From positions 1 to 64,000 of the forward strand of contig NZ_JACHNU010000005.1 of assembly GCF_014199525.1 (NCBI RefSeq): DNA of 64,000 bases, in the 5' to 3' direction. Positions 48,685 to 59,882 of this stretch are shown piece after piece (positions within the stretch are counted from its first letter, which is position 1; every line of letters starts with the position of its first letter). The notes beneath the pieces were generated by a model that was not told where the DNA came from, ran no database searches, and worked only from the letters and a program-made list of their open reading frames with translations. The translations under genes and the position numbers were made by a program. This DNA is from Conexibacter arvalis. GTDB lineage: Bacteria; Actinomycetota; Thermoleophilia; Solirubrobacterales; Solirubrobacteraceae.

Positions 48685-50184
48685 TCACGTGCGCGGGGAG
48701 GCCGCGCCGCGCGCCGCCGCGGTCGCCGCGCGCCGCCGCCCGACCCGCGGCCGTCCGCTCAGCAGCGGCAGCGCGACCGCCCCGGCGACGAGCGCGAGCG
48801 CGGCCGAGATCGCGAAGGCGAGGCCGATCCCGCCGGCGAGCGCCTCGGCCGCGCTCGCGCCGCCGTCGCGCAGCGCGTCGGAGCGGGAGGCCGAGGCGGT
48901 CGCCAGCACCGCCAGCCCGATCGCGCCGCCGATCTGCTGGGTCGTGTTCGCCAGGCCGGAGGCGAGGCCGGCGTCGGCGGTCGGCGCGTTCGCCATCGCG
49001 AGCGTCGAGAGCGCCGGCATCAGCAGCCCGCCGCCGATCCCCAGCGGCAGCAGGGCCGGGAAGACGTCGAGCCAGTAGCTGCCGTCGGCCGGGGCGCGCT
49101 GCAGCCACAGCAGGCCGGCGGCGATCAGCAGCAGCCCCGGCAGCGCCGTCGCCTTCGGGCCGATCCGCGCCATCAGCCGCGCGGTGAAGCCGAGCGACGT
49201 GGCGCCGATCGCGAGCGCGATCGGGACCATCGCGAAGCCGACCTGCAGCGGCGAGAGGCCGAGCACGAGCTGGAGCTGGAGCGCGAGCATGAACTGCATC
49301 CCGAACATGCCGGCGATGGCCAGCGCCTGGACGAGATTGGCGGCCGCGAGGTCGGGGACCCGCAGCAGCCGCAGCGGCATCAGCGGGTGGGCGGCGCGCG
49401 TCTCGCGCAGCAGGAAGAGGCCGAGCAGCGCGAGCGCGAGCGGACCGAGCAGCAGCGTGCGGGCGGTGCCGAAGCCGTGCTCGCCGGCCGCGACGATCGC
49501 GTAGATCCCGAGCATCTGCGCGGCGACGATCAGGAGCGCGCCCGGCACGTCGGCGCCGGCACGCAGACCGAGCGGCTCGTCGCGCTCGAGCACGCGCGCG
49601 GCGACCGCGATCGTCACCAGCCCGATCGGGAGGTTGACGAAGAAGATCCAGTGCCACGAGAGCGCGTCGACGAGCAGGCCGCCGGCGACCAGCCCGAGCG
49701 AGGCGCCGGCCGAGCCGACGAAGGCGTAGATCGCGATCGCGCGCCCGCGCTCGCGCGCCGTGGGGAAGAGCGCGACGATCATGCCGAGGATCACCGAGGA
49801 GGCGAACGCGCCGCCGACGCCCTGCACGAAGCGGGCGGCGATCAGCGTCTCCTGGCTGCGGGCCAGCCCGCACAGCAGCGACGCGAGCAGGAACAGCCAC
49901 AGCCCTCCGAGGAAGACGCGCTTGCGGCCGAGCAGGTCGCCGACGCGGCCGGCGAGCAGCAGCAGGCCGCCGAACGCGATCAGGTAGCCGTTGACGAGCC
50001 AGGCGAGGCCCGCCTGCGAGAAGTCGAGCTCCTGCTGGATCGATGCCTGCGCGACGGAGACGATCGTCGTGTCGAGCACGATCATCAGGAAGCCGGCGCA
50101 GAGGGCGATCAGCGCGGTCCAGCGGGTTCGCGGCGCGGCGGCGGCCGGCCGCGGGATGTCGGATGCGACGACGGGTTCGGTCAT
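48685..50184 (-). CDS. MFS drug efflux transporter, DHA2 (14-TM, EmrB/QacA) family
   Basis: A 499-residue proton antiporter with about 14 membrane segments. The DHA2 signature VLDTTIVSVAQASI in TM1 and motif A GRVGDLLGRKRV are present, and motif C-like GPLVGG-type glycines occur in GASLGLVAGG. It lies directly downstream of a MarR gene on the same strand, a classic regulator-pump pair. The exported compound is unknown. Confidence 0.93.
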   Translation of the reverse strand: MTEPVVASDIPRPAAAAPRTRWTALIALCAGFLMIVLDTTIVSVAQASIQQELDFSQAGLAWLVNGYLIAFGGLLLLAGRVGDLLGRKRVFLGGLWLFLLASLLCGLARSQETLIAARFVQGVGGAFASSVILGMIVALFPTARERGRAIAIYAFVGSAGASLGLVAGGLLVDALSWHWIFFVNLPIGLVTIAVAARVLERDEPLGLRAGADVPGALLIVAAQMLGIYAIVAAGEHGFGTARTLLLGPLALALLGLFLLRETRAAHPLMPLRLLRVPDLAAANLVQALAIAGMFGMQFMLALQLQLVLGLSPLQVGFAMVPIALAIGATSLGFTARLMARIGPKATALPGLLLIAAGLLWLQRAPADGSYWLDVFPALLPLGIGGGLLMPALSTLAMANAPTADAGLASGLANTTQQIGGAIGLAVLATASASRSDALRDGGASAAEALAGGIGLAFAISAALALVAGAVALPLLSGRPRVGRRRAATAAARGAASPRT

Positions 50185-50191
50185 GAAAGCG

Positions 50192-50223
50192 ACCGTACCA
50201 GATCGTCTTGTACAAAACTATCT
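50192..50223 (-). promoter_or_regulatory. Promoter/MarR operator of the MFS gene
   Basis: A 24-bp imperfect palindrome (50200-50223, AGATCGTCTTGTACAAAACT plus ATCT, 10 of 12 pairs) lies just upstream of a minus-strand TACGGT (50192-50197). That element ends 7 nt before ATG 50184. The position next to the -10 suits repression by the adjacent MarR protein. Confidence 0.6.
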
Positions 50224-50232
50224 TGCGCGGAT

Positions 50233-50751
50233 CTATCTGCCGCGCCGCGCGCGCCGTCTGACCGGCTGCGTCGTCGCCGCCGGCTCGGCCAGACGGCCGC
50301 CGACGAGCGTCGCGAGCGCGTCGAGGAAGGTCTCGCGGTCGCTCGCCGGGAGCGTCGAGAGCACGTCCTCGTGGACCAGGTGGATGATCGCGTCGGCCTC
50401 GCGCAGCTTTCTGCGGCCGGCAGGCGTCAGCTCGATCACGCGCGCGCGGCGGTCGGTCGGGGAGGGGCGGCGCTCCGCGAGGCCGGCCTGCTCCAGCTCG
50501 TCAACGGTCACGACCATCGTCGTTTTGTCGAGGCCGACCGCTCTGACGAGGTCGCTCTGGGTGCGGCCGCCGTCGGCGGCGGCGATCAGCACCTGGTGGG
50601 TGCGGGGGGACAGACCGATCCGCTCCAGCTGCGCCATCAGCTCGGTCGTCAGCGTGAAGCTCGCGCGCGACAGCAGCCAGCAGAGGTTGGTGCTCAGCGG
50701 CTCCGCTTCGCGCGTCGCCGCGGCGGCGTCTGAGACGGCTTTCGTGGCCAT
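50233..50751 (-). CDS. MarR family transcriptional regulator
   Basis: A 172-residue winged-helix repressor with LSTNLCWLLSRASFTLTTEL at the dimer helix, GGRTQSDLVRAVGLDKTTMV as the HTH and RRPSPTDRRARVIELTPAGR as the wing. It probably controls itself and the MFS pump. The ligand is unknown. ATG 50751 has TACGCT 6 nt upstream and a palindrome over the promoter. Confidence 0.93.
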   Translation of the reverse strand: MATKAVSDAAAATREAEPLSTNLCWLLSRASFTLTTELMAQLERIGLSPRTHQVLIAAADGGRTQSDLVRAVGLDKTTMVVTVDELEQAGLAERRPSPTDRRARVIELTPAGRRKLREADAIIHLVHEDVLSTLPASDRETFLDALATLVGGRLAEPAATTQPVRRRARRGR

Positions 50752-50799
50752 CGCAGAAGCGTAGCGTTCGAGACCTTCTCGAACGGGACGATCTGCGGC
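50751..50799. promoter_or_regulatory. Palindromic operator/hairpin upstream of marR
   Basis: A perfect 9-bp dyad CGTTCGAGA-CCT-TCTCGAACG (50765-50785) lies beside the minus-strand -10 TACGCT (50758-50763), which ends 6 nt before marR. With one bulge, CGCAGA/TCTGCG pairing extends the stem to about 46 nt. It may be the autorepression site, or a decayed member of the 49-nt palindrome class. Confidence 0.55.
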
Positions 50800-50997
50800 G
50801 CGCCGCGTGCGGACGCCCCGCTCGTCGGGCGCCGCGCCCCCACGAACGGGGGGAATTCGGTCGGTTCGCGCGAAGAACCCGTGCAGTCGGGCCGAATCGG
50901 CGGGCGCCGACCGAGACGCGAGCCGCCCCGCCACGTAGGCTGGAGATGACGGCAGCACAGAGGCGCCGGCGTGACTGGCGGGAAAGGAGCGGAGCGG

Positions 50998-52011
50998 ATG
51001 CAGCTCGGCATGGTCGGACTGGGCCGGATGGGCGCGAACATGGTGCGCCGGCTGATGCGGGACGGCCACACCGCCGTCGCGTACGACCGCAACCAGGAGG
51101 CGGTCGCGCAGCTCGCCGGGGAGGGGGCGACCGGCGCCGCGACGCTGGAGGAGTTCGTCGCCAAGCTCGACACGCCGCGCAACGTCTGGCTGATGGTCCC
51201 GGCCGCGGTCGTCGACGCGACGCTCGCCGACCTCGTCCCGCTGCTCGACGCCGACGACACGATCGTCGACGGCGGCAACTCCTACTACCGCGACGACATC
51301 CGCCGCGCGAAGGAGGTCGCCGAGCGCGGCATCCACTACGTCGACGCCGGCACCAGCGGCGGCGTCTTCGGCCTCGAGCGCGGCTACTCGCTGATGGTCG
51401 GCGGCGACGACGCCGCCTTCAGACGGCTGGAGCCGGTCTTCGCCTCGCTCGCGCCCGGCGTCGAGGCGGCGCCGCGCACGCCCGGCAAGGCGGGTGAGCT
51501 GCACCCCGGCGAGGCCGGCTACCTCCACTGCGGCCCGGCCGGCGCCGGCCACTTCGTGAAGATGGTCCACAACGGGATCGAGTACGGGATGATGGCCGCC
51601 TACGCCGAGGGGCTGAACATCATCAAGAACGCCGACGTCGGCCTGCGCGAGCACGCGATAGACGCCGAGACGGCGCCGCTGACCGACCCCGAGGCCTACC
51701 AGTACAAGATCGACCTGTCGGCGGTCACCGAGGTGTGGCGGCGCGGCAGCGTCGTCGCCTCGTGGCTGCTCGACCTGACCGCGGCCGCGCTCGCCGAGGA
51801 CCCCGACCTCGACGGCTTCTCCGGCCGCGTCTCGGACTCCGGCGAGGGCCGCTGGACGGCGCTCGCGGCGGTCGAGGAGGGCGTGCCGGCGCCGGTGCTG
51901 ACGAACGCGCTCTACTCGCGCTTCGCCTCGCGCGAGCTCGACCTCTACGCCAACAAGGTCCAATCGGCGATGCGCGCCCAGTTCGGCGGCCACGCCGAGA
52001 AGAGAGCGTAG
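50998..52011 (+). CDS. gnd: 6-phosphogluconate dehydrogenase, decarboxylating (short form)
   Basis: This enzyme oxidises 6-phosphogluconate to ribulose 5-phosphate. The 337-residue product is the short GndA-like form: [56 protein letters not shown] and the catalytic [21 protein letters not shown] 50998 follows the ribosome binding site GAAAGGAGCGG. It is the first of four sugar-phosphate genes. Confidence 0.95.
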   Translation: MQLGMVGLGRMGANMVRRLMRDGHTAVAYDRNQEAVAQLAGEGATGAATLEEFVAKLDTPRNVWLMVPAAVVDATLADLVPLLDADDTIVDGGNSYYRDDIRRAKEVAERGIHYVDAGTSGGVFGLERGYSLMVGGDDAAFRRLEPVFASLAPGVEAAPRTPGKAGELHPGEAGYLHCGPAGAGHFVKMVHNGIEYGMMAAYAEGLNIIKNADVGLREHAIDAETAPLTDPEAYQYKIDLSAVTEVWRRGSVVASWLLDLTAAALAEDPDLDGFSGRVSDSGEGRWTALAAVEEGVPAPVLTNALYSRFASRELDLYANKVQSAMRAQFGGHAEKRA

Positions 52012-52016
52012 AGCCG

Positions 52017-53408
52017 ATGGCCGACTCCGCCCGCGAGCCCTGCGACGCGCTCGTCTTCTTCGGCGCGACCGGGGACCTCGCCTACAAGCAGATCTTCCCG
52101 GCGCTGCAGTCGATGATCCGCCACGGCAAGCTCGACGCGCCGGTGATCGGCGTCGCGAAGGCCGGCTGGACGCTGGAGGACCTGCGCAGACGGGCGCACG
52201 ACTCGCTCAGCGAGCACGGCGGCGTCGACGACGACGCCTTCGCGCAGCTGACCGCGCAGCTCCGCTACATCGACGGCGACTACGGCGACCCGGAGACGTT
52301 CGCGGCATTGCGCCGCGAGCTGGGGGAGGCGAGACGGCCGCTCCACTACCTCGCGATCCCGCCGTCGCTGTTCGGCACGGTCGTCGAGGCGCTCGGCTCC
52401 TCCGGCAGCGCCGACGGCGCTCGCGTCGTCGTCGAGAAGCCGTTCGGGCGCGATCTCGAATCGGCCCGCAGGCTGAACGCGACCCTGTCGTCGGTCTTCC
52501 CTGAGTCGCGGATCTTCCGCATCGACCACTACCTCGGCAAGGAGCCGGTCGAGAACCTCCTCTACTTCCGCTTCGCGAACGCCTTCCTGGAGCCGATCTG
52601 GAACCGCGACCACGTCCGCTCCGTCCAGATCACGATGGCCGAGTCGTTCGGCGTCGCCGGCCGCGGCGCCTTCTACGAGCAGGCCGGCGCGATCCGCGAC
52701 GTCGTCCAGAACCACATGCTGCAGGTGCTGGCGCTGCTGGCGATGGACCCGCCGAGCCCGAACGCCCGCGACGGGATCCGCAACGAGAAGGCGCGGCTGA
52801 TGGCCTCGATCCGGCCGCTGGCGCCCGCGGACGTCGTGCGCGGCCAGTTCGACGGCTACCGCGACGAGCCGGGCGTCGCCGCCGACTCGACCGTCGAGAC
52901 CTTCGCGGCCGTGAGGCTGGCCGTCGACAACTGGCGCTGGGCTGGCGTGCCGTTCCTGATCCGCGCCGGCAAGCGGCTGCCGGTCACCGCGACCGAGGTG
53001 CTCGTCACGCTCAACCACCCGGCGGCGACGATCTTCGACCGCGAGGCCGACACGGAGCGCAACCACGTGCGCTTCACGCTCAGCCCCGACGTCGAGCTCG
53101 CGCTCGGCGCGCGCGCGAAGCGGCCGGGCGAGGCGATGGTCGGCGAGGACGTGCAGCTCGTCGCGCAGCGCTTCGAGCCGCAGGCGCTGCCGCCCTACGA
53201 GCGGCTGCTCGGCGACGCGATGCGCGGCGACCAGACGCTGTTCGCGCGCGAGGACACGGTGGAAGCCGCGTGGAGGGTCGTCGGTGGCATCCTGGGAGAC
53301 ACGACCCCGCTGCACGTCTACGGACCGGGCACCTGGGGGCCGGCGGAGGCCGACCGCCTCCTGCCGCGCGACGACTGCTGGCACGAACCGAGAGGAACGA
53401 CACGATGA
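52017..53408 (+). CDS. zwf: Glucose-6-phosphate 1-dehydrogenase
   Basis: This enzyme makes 6-phosphogluconolactone and NAD(P)H. The 463-residue product has the cofactor motif [28 protein letters not shown], the active-site [10 protein letters not shown] and [16 protein letters not shown] 52017 lies 5 nt after the gnd stop, and the stop overlaps tal. A 6-phosphogluconolactonase gene is not present in this operon. Confidence 0.96.
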   Translation: MADSAREPCDALVFFGATGDLAYKQIFPALQSMIRHGKLDAPVIGVAKAGWTLEDLRRRAHDSLSEHGGVDDDAFAQLTAQLRYIDGDYGDPETFAALRRELGEARRPLHYLAIPPSLFGTVVEALGSSGSADGARVVVEKPFGRDLESARRLNATLSSVFPESRIFRIDHYLGKEPVENLLYFRFANAFLEPIWNRDHVRSVQITMAESFGVAGRGAFYEQAGAIRDVVQNHMLQVLALLAMDPPSPNARDGIRNEKARLMASIRPLAPADVVRGQFDGYRDEPGVAADSTVETFAAVRLAVDNWRWAGVPFLIRAGKRLPVTATEVLVTLNHPAATIFDREADTERNHVRFTLSPDVELALGARAKRPGEAMVGEDVQLVAQRFEPQALPPYERLLGDAMRGDQTLFAREDTVEAAWRVVGGILGDTTPLHVYGPGTWGPAEADRLLPRDDCWHEPRGTTR

Positions 53409-54480
53409 CCCCCACCAGAGCGCTGCACGACCTCGGCCAGAGCCTCTGGATCGACAACATCACGCGCGAGATGCTCGACGACGGCACGCTCGCCGCCCAC
53501 ATCGCCGAGCGCGACGTGACCGGGCTGACCTCCAACCCGACGATCTTCGACAACGCGATCGGCGGCGGCTCCGCCTACGACGAGGCGATCGCGGCCTCGG
53601 CGGCGGCCGGCAGAAGCGGGGAGGAGGCGTTCTTCGACCTCGCGCTCGACGACATCACGCGCGCCGCCGACCTCTTCCGCCCGATCCACGACAAGACCGC
53701 CGGCGTCGACGGCTTCGTCTCGCTGGAGGTCTCGCCGCTGCTGGCGCGCGACACCGCCGCGACGCTCGCGCAGGCGAAGGAGCTGCACGACCGCGGCGAC
53801 CGGCCCAACCTCTTCATCAAGATCCCCGGCACGCCCGAGGGCCTGCCCGCGATCGAGGAGGCGATCTTCGCCGGCGTCCCGGTCAACGTGACGCTGCTGT
53901 TCGACGCGAGGCAGTACCTCGCCGCCGCCGACGCCTACCTGAGAGGGATCGAGCGGCGCGTCGCGGCGGGGCTGAACCCGCACGTCGAGTCGGTCGCGTC
54001 GATCTTCATCAGCCGCTGGGACGTCGCGGTGAAGGACTCCGCGCCGGAGGGGATGAAGAACCGGCTCGGGATCGCGGTCGTGCAGCAGGCGTACGTCGCC
54101 TACCTCGAGCTGCTCGCCTCCGCGCGGATGCAGCGGCTGATGAACGAGGGCGCGCGGCCGCAGCGGGCACTGTGGGCGTCGACCGGGACGAAGGACCCGG
54201 AGGCCTCCGACACGCTCTACATCGAGGCGTTCGCCTCGCCGCTGACGGTCAACACGATGCCGGAGAAGACGCTGCTCGCCTTCGCCGACCACGGCAAGGT
54301 GGGGGAGCCGCTCGCGCGTGACGGCGGCGACTCCAAGGAGGTGCTGGCGGCGTTCGAGGCGGCCGGGACCTCCGTCGACGCGCTCGCCGATCGGCTCCAG
54401 GTCGAGGGCGCCGACGCCTTCGTCACGTCGTGGAGCAGCCTGCTGGAGCGGATCGCCGACAAGAGCAAGGCGCTGACCGC

Positions 54481-54484
<4 letters not shown>
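53405..54484 (+). CDS. tal: Transaldolase
   Basis: A 359-residue transaldolase with [30 protein letters not shown], the Schiff-base Lys in [19 protein letters not shown] and [11 protein letters not shown]. This longer actinobacterial form ([20 protein letters not shown], then NTMPEKTL) links the pentose phosphate pathway to glycolysis. It overlaps zwf (ATGA) and pgi (GTGA). Confidence 0.96.
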
Positions 54485-56115
<1,631 letters not shown>

Positions 56116-56141
56116 CCACTCGCGGCGGCCCGTCCGCTGAC

Positions 56142-56165
56142 CCGCCGCCGCGTCAGCGGCGGCGG
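56142..56165. terminator. Bidirectional hairpin between pgi and mazF
   Basis: CCGCCGCCGC-GTCA-GCGGCGGCGG: perfect 10-bp arms with a 4-nt loop, in the 87-bp space between two convergent genes. No U-tract. Confidence 0.65.
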
Positions 56166-56202
56166 CGGAGGGCGACGTCGATTCGCCGCGGTACCGCTGC
56201 CG

Positions 56203-56550
56203 TCAGCCGCGGCCGAGCACGACGTCGATCCCCGCCAGCACGAGGCGCAGGTCACCCGACGACAGCCGGCCGACGCGCTCCGACAGCAGCATGCGATCGA
56301 TGGTCGTGATCTGCGAGACGTTCGCGACCGAGTCCTGCGGCAGGCCGGTCCGCTCGGCCGGCAGCAGCACGTTGCCTGGCGCCGCCGCGAGACGGAGATC
56401 GCTGGTGAGCGGGACGACGACGGCCGTCGCGATGCGGCTCGCGTTGAACGGGTCGCCCTGCACGACGGCGACCGGCCGACGGAAGCCGGGCGCGGAGCCG
56501 ACCGGGTCGTCGAGCGACGCCCAGCAGACATCGCCCTGGCTGATCACCAT
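56203..56550 (-). CDS. mazF: MazF-type toxin (PemK family endoribonuclease)
   Basis: A 115-residue MazF/PemK-fold protein: QGDVCWASLDDPVGSAPGFR, RPVAVVQGDPFNASRIATAV, VVPLTSDLRLAAAPGNVLLP and VSQITTIDRMLLSERVG. The Arg of GFRRP and the Thr/Ser of the PLTSD strand fit the catalytic positions of the family. It should cut mRNA when free of its antitoxin. The start overlaps the antitoxin stop (ATGGTGA). Confidence 0.9.
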   Translation of the reverse strand: MVISQGDVCWASLDDPVGSAPGFRRPVAVVQGDPFNASRIATAVVVPLTSDLRLAAAPGNVLLPAERTGLPQDSVANVSQITTIDRMLLSERVGRLSSGDLRLVLAGIDVVLGRG

Positions 56551-56780
56551 TCGCTGTCGGAGAGCGTGCGGCGCGCCGCCTCGGCGCCGAACCGCTCGTG
56601 CTCGGCGGCGAGCTCGTCGGCGACCTCGTTCAAGGCGCGGGTGACGGCGCCGGGGTCGCGGCGCGCGACGTAGTCGGCCAGCGCCTCGCGGTAGACCTCG
56701 CTGCGGCTCTTGCCGAGCCTGTCCGCGAGCGCGTCGGCCTGATGGAAGAGATCGTCGGGGATCGACACGGCCGTCTTCAT
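56544..56780 (-). CDS. MazE-like ribbon-helix-helix antitoxin
   Basis: A 78-residue antitoxin. The N-terminal RHH fold is KTAVSIPDDLFHQADALADR with LGKSRSEVYREALADYV, and the acidic C-terminus that neutralises MazF is LNEVADELAAEHERFGAEA. ATG 56780 is chosen because the family begins MKTAVSIPDD and a -10 lies 6 nt upstream. The RHH domain should repress the operon. Confidence 0.9.
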   Translation of the reverse strand: MKTAVSIPDDLFHQADALADRLGKSRSEVYREALADYVARRDPGAVTRALNEVADELAAEHERFGAEAARRTLSDSEW

Positions 56781-56786
56781 CCCAAA

Positions 56787-56792
56787 GGTATA
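56787..56792 (-). promoter_or_regulatory. Candidate -10 element (TATACC) of mazEF
   Basis: On the minus strand TATACC (within GGTTATACC) ends 6 nt before ATG 56780. The spacing predicts a leaderless mazE transcript. Confidence 0.55.
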
Positions 56793-56814
56793 ACCGGGGC
56801 CCCGCCGCACCCGG

Positions 56815-56863
56815 GACCTTTGTCATCCAGCTGTTGGTGAGCAGCAGTTGGATGACAGAGGTC
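56815..56863. repeat. 49-nt palindrome 5, between mazE and the LuxR gene
   Basis: The arms are 23 nt around TGA, with 19 of 23 pairs complementary and three of the four mismatches transitions. The ends GACCTTTGTCATCC and GGATGACAGAGGTC match palindrome 3. It lies in the divergent 122-bp promoter region, 23 nt beyond the mazE -10. Confidence 0.92.
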
Positions 56864-56902
56864 TCCCGGCGGGGGTCGGAAATCGGCGATGATGCCGCGC
56901 CT

Positions 56903-59692
56903 ATGGCACGGACGCTGGTGGCACGGGGTGAGGAGGTCGCCGCGCTCGACGCGGCGCTGGCCGGCGCCGCGGCCGGCAGCGGGTCGCTGACGCTGGTCGA
57001 GGGGCCGGCGGGGATCGGCAAGAGCGCGCTGCTCGACCACGTGCGGGAGCGCGCCGCGGCGCAGGACGCGCTCGTGCTGGAGGCGCGCGCCAGCGAGCTC
57101 GACCGCGGCTTCGGCTTCGGCGTCGTGCTGCAGCTGTTCGACCCGCTGCTCGCGGCCGCGGGCCCGGAGCGGCGCGCGGCGCTGCTGTCGGGGGCGGCCG
57201 CGCACGCGGCGCTGGTGCTGGCGCCCGAGCGCGGCGATCGCGCCGACGAGGCCGGCTACGCCGTTCTCCACGGCCTCTACTGGCTGGTCGCCAACCTCGC
57301 CGAGGAGCGGCCGCTGGCGCTGCTCGTCGACGATCTGCACTGGGCCGACGTGCCGTCGCTGCGCTTCCTCGAGTACCTCGCACGGCGGCTCGACGGGCTG
57401 CGCGCGACCGTCGCCGGCGCGCTGCGCCCGCATGAGCCGGGCGCGCCCGCGGAGCTGCTGCGCGTGCTGGCGGGCGGCCCCGCGGCGCGCGTCCTGCGAC
57501 CGGCGCCGCTCGGCTCCGACGCCGCCGGCGAGCTGCTCGCCGACGCCCTCGGCAGCGCCCCCGACGCCGCCTTCCGCGACGCGGCGCTGGAGGCGACCGG
57601 CGGCAACCCGCTGCTGCTGTCGGTGCTCGCGCGCGAGGCCGACGCGCTCGGTCTCGCCGGCACCGCCGCCGACAGCGCCCGCGCCGCGGAGCTCGGCGCC
57701 GCCGGCGTCGCGCCCGCGATCGAGCGGCGGCTGCTCGCGCTCGGACCCGACGCGGTCGCGGTCGCGCGCGCGGCGGCGGTCGTCGGCGAGCGCGGCAGCA
57801 CGGCCGACGTCGGCGCGCTCGCCGGCCTCGACGCCGACGCCTGCCGCGCGGCGCTCGACCGGCTCGCGCTCGCCAGGGTCGTGCGCGAGGGCTTCGTCTT
57901 CGTCCACCCGCTCGTCAAGGCGGCGGTGCTGGAGGCGACCCCGCCGGTCGACCGGATGCGGCTCCACCGGCTCGCCGCGACGCGGCTGCGCGAGCGCGGC
58001 GCCCGCCCGGCGGAGACGGCGCTCCACTGGCTCGCCGCCGAGCCGGCCGCCGACGCCCAGGCGGTCGCCGATCTGCGCGCCGCCGCCGCGGCCGCGACCG
58101 CCGAGGGCGCCCCCGAGACGGCCGTCGACCTGCTCGCGCGGGCGCTCGCCGAGCCGCCTGCGCGCGAGCTGCGCCCGCGGGTCCTGCTGGAGCTGGGCGA
58201 GCTGGAGGCGCGCATGCAGCGGCCGACCGCGGCCGGTCGGCTGCGCGAGGCGCTCGACGGCGGGCTGGTCGGCGACGACGCCGCCCGCGCCCGCGCCTCG
58301 CTCGGCAACTACCTCGTCAACAACGATCCCGCCGCGGCGCTCGACGAGGTCGCGCGCGGACTCGACGAGGCGCGCGACCCGGCGCTGCGGCTGCGGCTGG
58401 AGGCGTTCGCGATCGAGGCGCTGATCTTCGTCGACGCCTTCGCGCCCGAGCGGGAGGCCCGCTTCGCCGCCGGCCGCGACGACCCCGACGCCTCGCCGGT
58501 GATGCTCGCCCACCTGGCCGTCGACGACGCCTGCGCCGGCCGCCCGCGCGCCGCGGTGCTCGAGCGGGCCGCGCGCGCCCATGCCGGCGGCGCGCTGCTG
58601 GAGCAGATCGGCCCGGCCAGCTCGACCTGGAACCTGACGACCCACGCCTTCCGCTTCGCCGAGGCGCCGGAGCCGTGCGCCGAGGTGCTGCGCGACGGCG
58701 AGCGGCTCGTGCGCGAGCGCGGCCTGCCGGTCAACCCGTTCATCGAGCATGCGTGGGCCTACTGGCATCGCGACTTCGGCTCGGTCGCGACGGGGGCGGC
58801 GCGCGCTCGGCTGGGGCTCGAGGCCGTCCGCGAGATGGGGGTCGAGCTGACGACGACGGCGATCGCCGCGATCGTCGCCGAGAACCTCGTCCACCTCGAC
58901 CGGCTCGACGAGGCGGCGGCCGAGATCGACGTCGACATGGGGGCGGCGAGAGACACGTACATCGAGCCGTTCGCGCTCACGACGCGCGGCTACGTCCGCT
59001 TCCTCCAGCGCCGCTTCGACGAGGCCGAGGCCGACCTGCGCCGCGTCGTCGCGCTCTGCGACGCGCGCGGCTGGCGCTCCCCGCACGCCGCGCTGCAGCG
59101 GCTGCGGCTCGCCGAGCTGCTGGCGGCGAAGGGCGAGCGCGCGGAGGCGCTGGCGCTGATGGACCACGACGTGCGGGTCGCGCGCGCGGCGGGGCTCGAC
59201 GGCGCGCTCGGCTCGGCGCTGCTCGTGCGCGCGCTCGCGCTGGAGGGCGACGACGCGATCGACGGGCTGCGCGAGGCGGTCGCGGTGCTCGAGCCGACGC
59301 CGTACCGGTTGGAGCTGGGCTGGGCGCTCCACGACCTCGGGGCGAGACTGCGCGTCCGCGGCGCCCGCCGCGACGCGCGCGAGCCGCTGCGGCGGGCGCT
59401 CGACCTCGCGGCCCGGACCGAGTCGACGCGGCTGGCGCGCCACGCCCGCGAGGAGCTGGAGGCGACCGGCGCGCAGCCGCGCCGCGAGCTGCTGTCCGGC
59501 GTCGAGGCGCTGACGCCGGCCGAGCGCCGCGTCGCCGAGCTGGCCGCCGAGGGCCTCACCAACCGCCAGATCGCCGAGTCGCTGTGGGTGACCCACAAGA
59601 CGGTCGAGATGCACCTCGGCCGCTCCTACGGCAAGCTCGGCATCCGCTCCCGCCGCCAGCTCGCCGGCGTGCTGCAGCCGGCGGCGGCGTAA
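56903..59692 (+). CDS. LuxR family regulator with AAA ATPase domain (LAL type)
   Basis: A 929-residue regulator of the MalT/LAL type. It has an N-terminal Walker A VEGPAGIGKSALL, Walker B LALLVDDLHWAD, a long TPR-like helical middle region, and a C-terminal LuxR HTH (LTPAERRVAELAAEGLTNRQ, then ESLWVTHKTVEMHLGRSYGK). It should activate genes in response to an unknown ligand and ATP. ATG 56903 is preferred over the in-frame ATG at 56834, which begins inside palindrome 5. Confidence 0.93.
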   Translation: MARTLVARGEEVAALDAALAGAAAGSGSLTLVEGPAGIGKSALLDHVRERAAAQDALVLEARASELDRGFGFGVVLQLFDPLLAAAGPERRAALLSGAAAHAALVLAPERGDRADEAGYAVLHGLYWLVANLAEERPLALLVDDLHWADVPSLRFLEYLARRLDGLRATVAGALRPHEPGAPAELLRVLAGGPAARVLRPAPLGSDAAGELLADALGSAPDAAFRDAALEATGGNPLLLSVLAREADALGLAGTAADSARAAELGAAGVAPAIERRLLALGPDAVAVARAAAVVGERGSTADVGALAGLDADACRAALDRLALARVVREGFVFVHPLVKAAVLEATPPVDRMRLHRLAATRLRERGARPAETALHWLAAEPAADAQAVADLRAAAAAATAEGAPETAVDLLARALAEPPARELRPRVLLELGELEARMQRPTAAGRLREALDGGLVGDDAARARASLGNYLVNNDPAAALDEVARGLDEARDPALRLRLEAFAIEALIFVDAFAPEREARFAAGRDDPDASPVMLAHLAVDDACAGRPRAAVLERAARAHAGGALLEQIGPASSTWNLTTHAFRFAEAPEPCAEVLRDGERLVRERGLPVNPFIEHAWAYWHRDFGSVATGAARARLGLEAVREMGVELTTTAIAAIVAENLVHLDRLDEAAAEIDVDMGAARDTYIEPFALTTRGYVRFLQRRFDEAEADLRRVVALCDARGWRSPHAALQRLRLAELLAAKGERAEALALMDHDVRVARAAGLDGALGSALLVRALALEGDDAIDGLREAVAVLEPTPYRLELGWALHDLGARLRVRGARRDAREPLRRALDLAARTESTRLARHAREELEATGAQPRRELLSGVEALTPAERRVAELAAEGLTNRQIAESLWVTHKTVEMHLGRSYGKLGIRSRRQLAGVLQPAAA

Positions 59693-59723
59693 CGCGGCCG
59701 CGGCCGCGGGTGCGCTCGGGCGC

Positions 59724-59836
59724 GTGGGCCGCCGGTCGCCTCGCCCGCGGCCGCGGCGCCGCTCGGGTGCCGTGGGCCGCCGGTCGTCTCGCCCGCGGCC
59801 GCGGCGCCGCTCGGGTGCCGTGGGCCGCCGGTCGCC
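59724..59836. repeat. 48-bp tandem repeat, about 2.4 copies, between LuxR and oxidase genes
   Basis: Two nearly identical 48-bp units (59724-59771 and 59772-59819), starting GTGGGCCGCCGGTCG, and a partial third (59820-59836). A minus-strand reading frame through it yields only repeated PRHPSGAAAAGE-like peptides and is not taken as a gene. Confidence 0.88.
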
Positions 59837-59870
59837 CCGCCAACCGAGTGATACAAACCGGCCGCGACTG

Positions 59871-59876
59871 TAACAT
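59871..59876 (+). promoter_or_regulatory. Candidate -10 element (TAACAT) of FAD oxidase gene
   Basis: TAACAT ends 6 nt before ATG 59883, the leaderless spacing. The region from 59850 onwards (GATACAAACC) is the only AT-rich patch after the GC repeat. Confidence 0.5.
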
Positions 59877-59882
59877 CGACCC

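Noticed and set aside
59626-59856. Small minus-strand gene over the 48-bp repeat
   Set aside because: Its product is only the repeated peptide, and it overlaps the 3' end of the LuxR gene.
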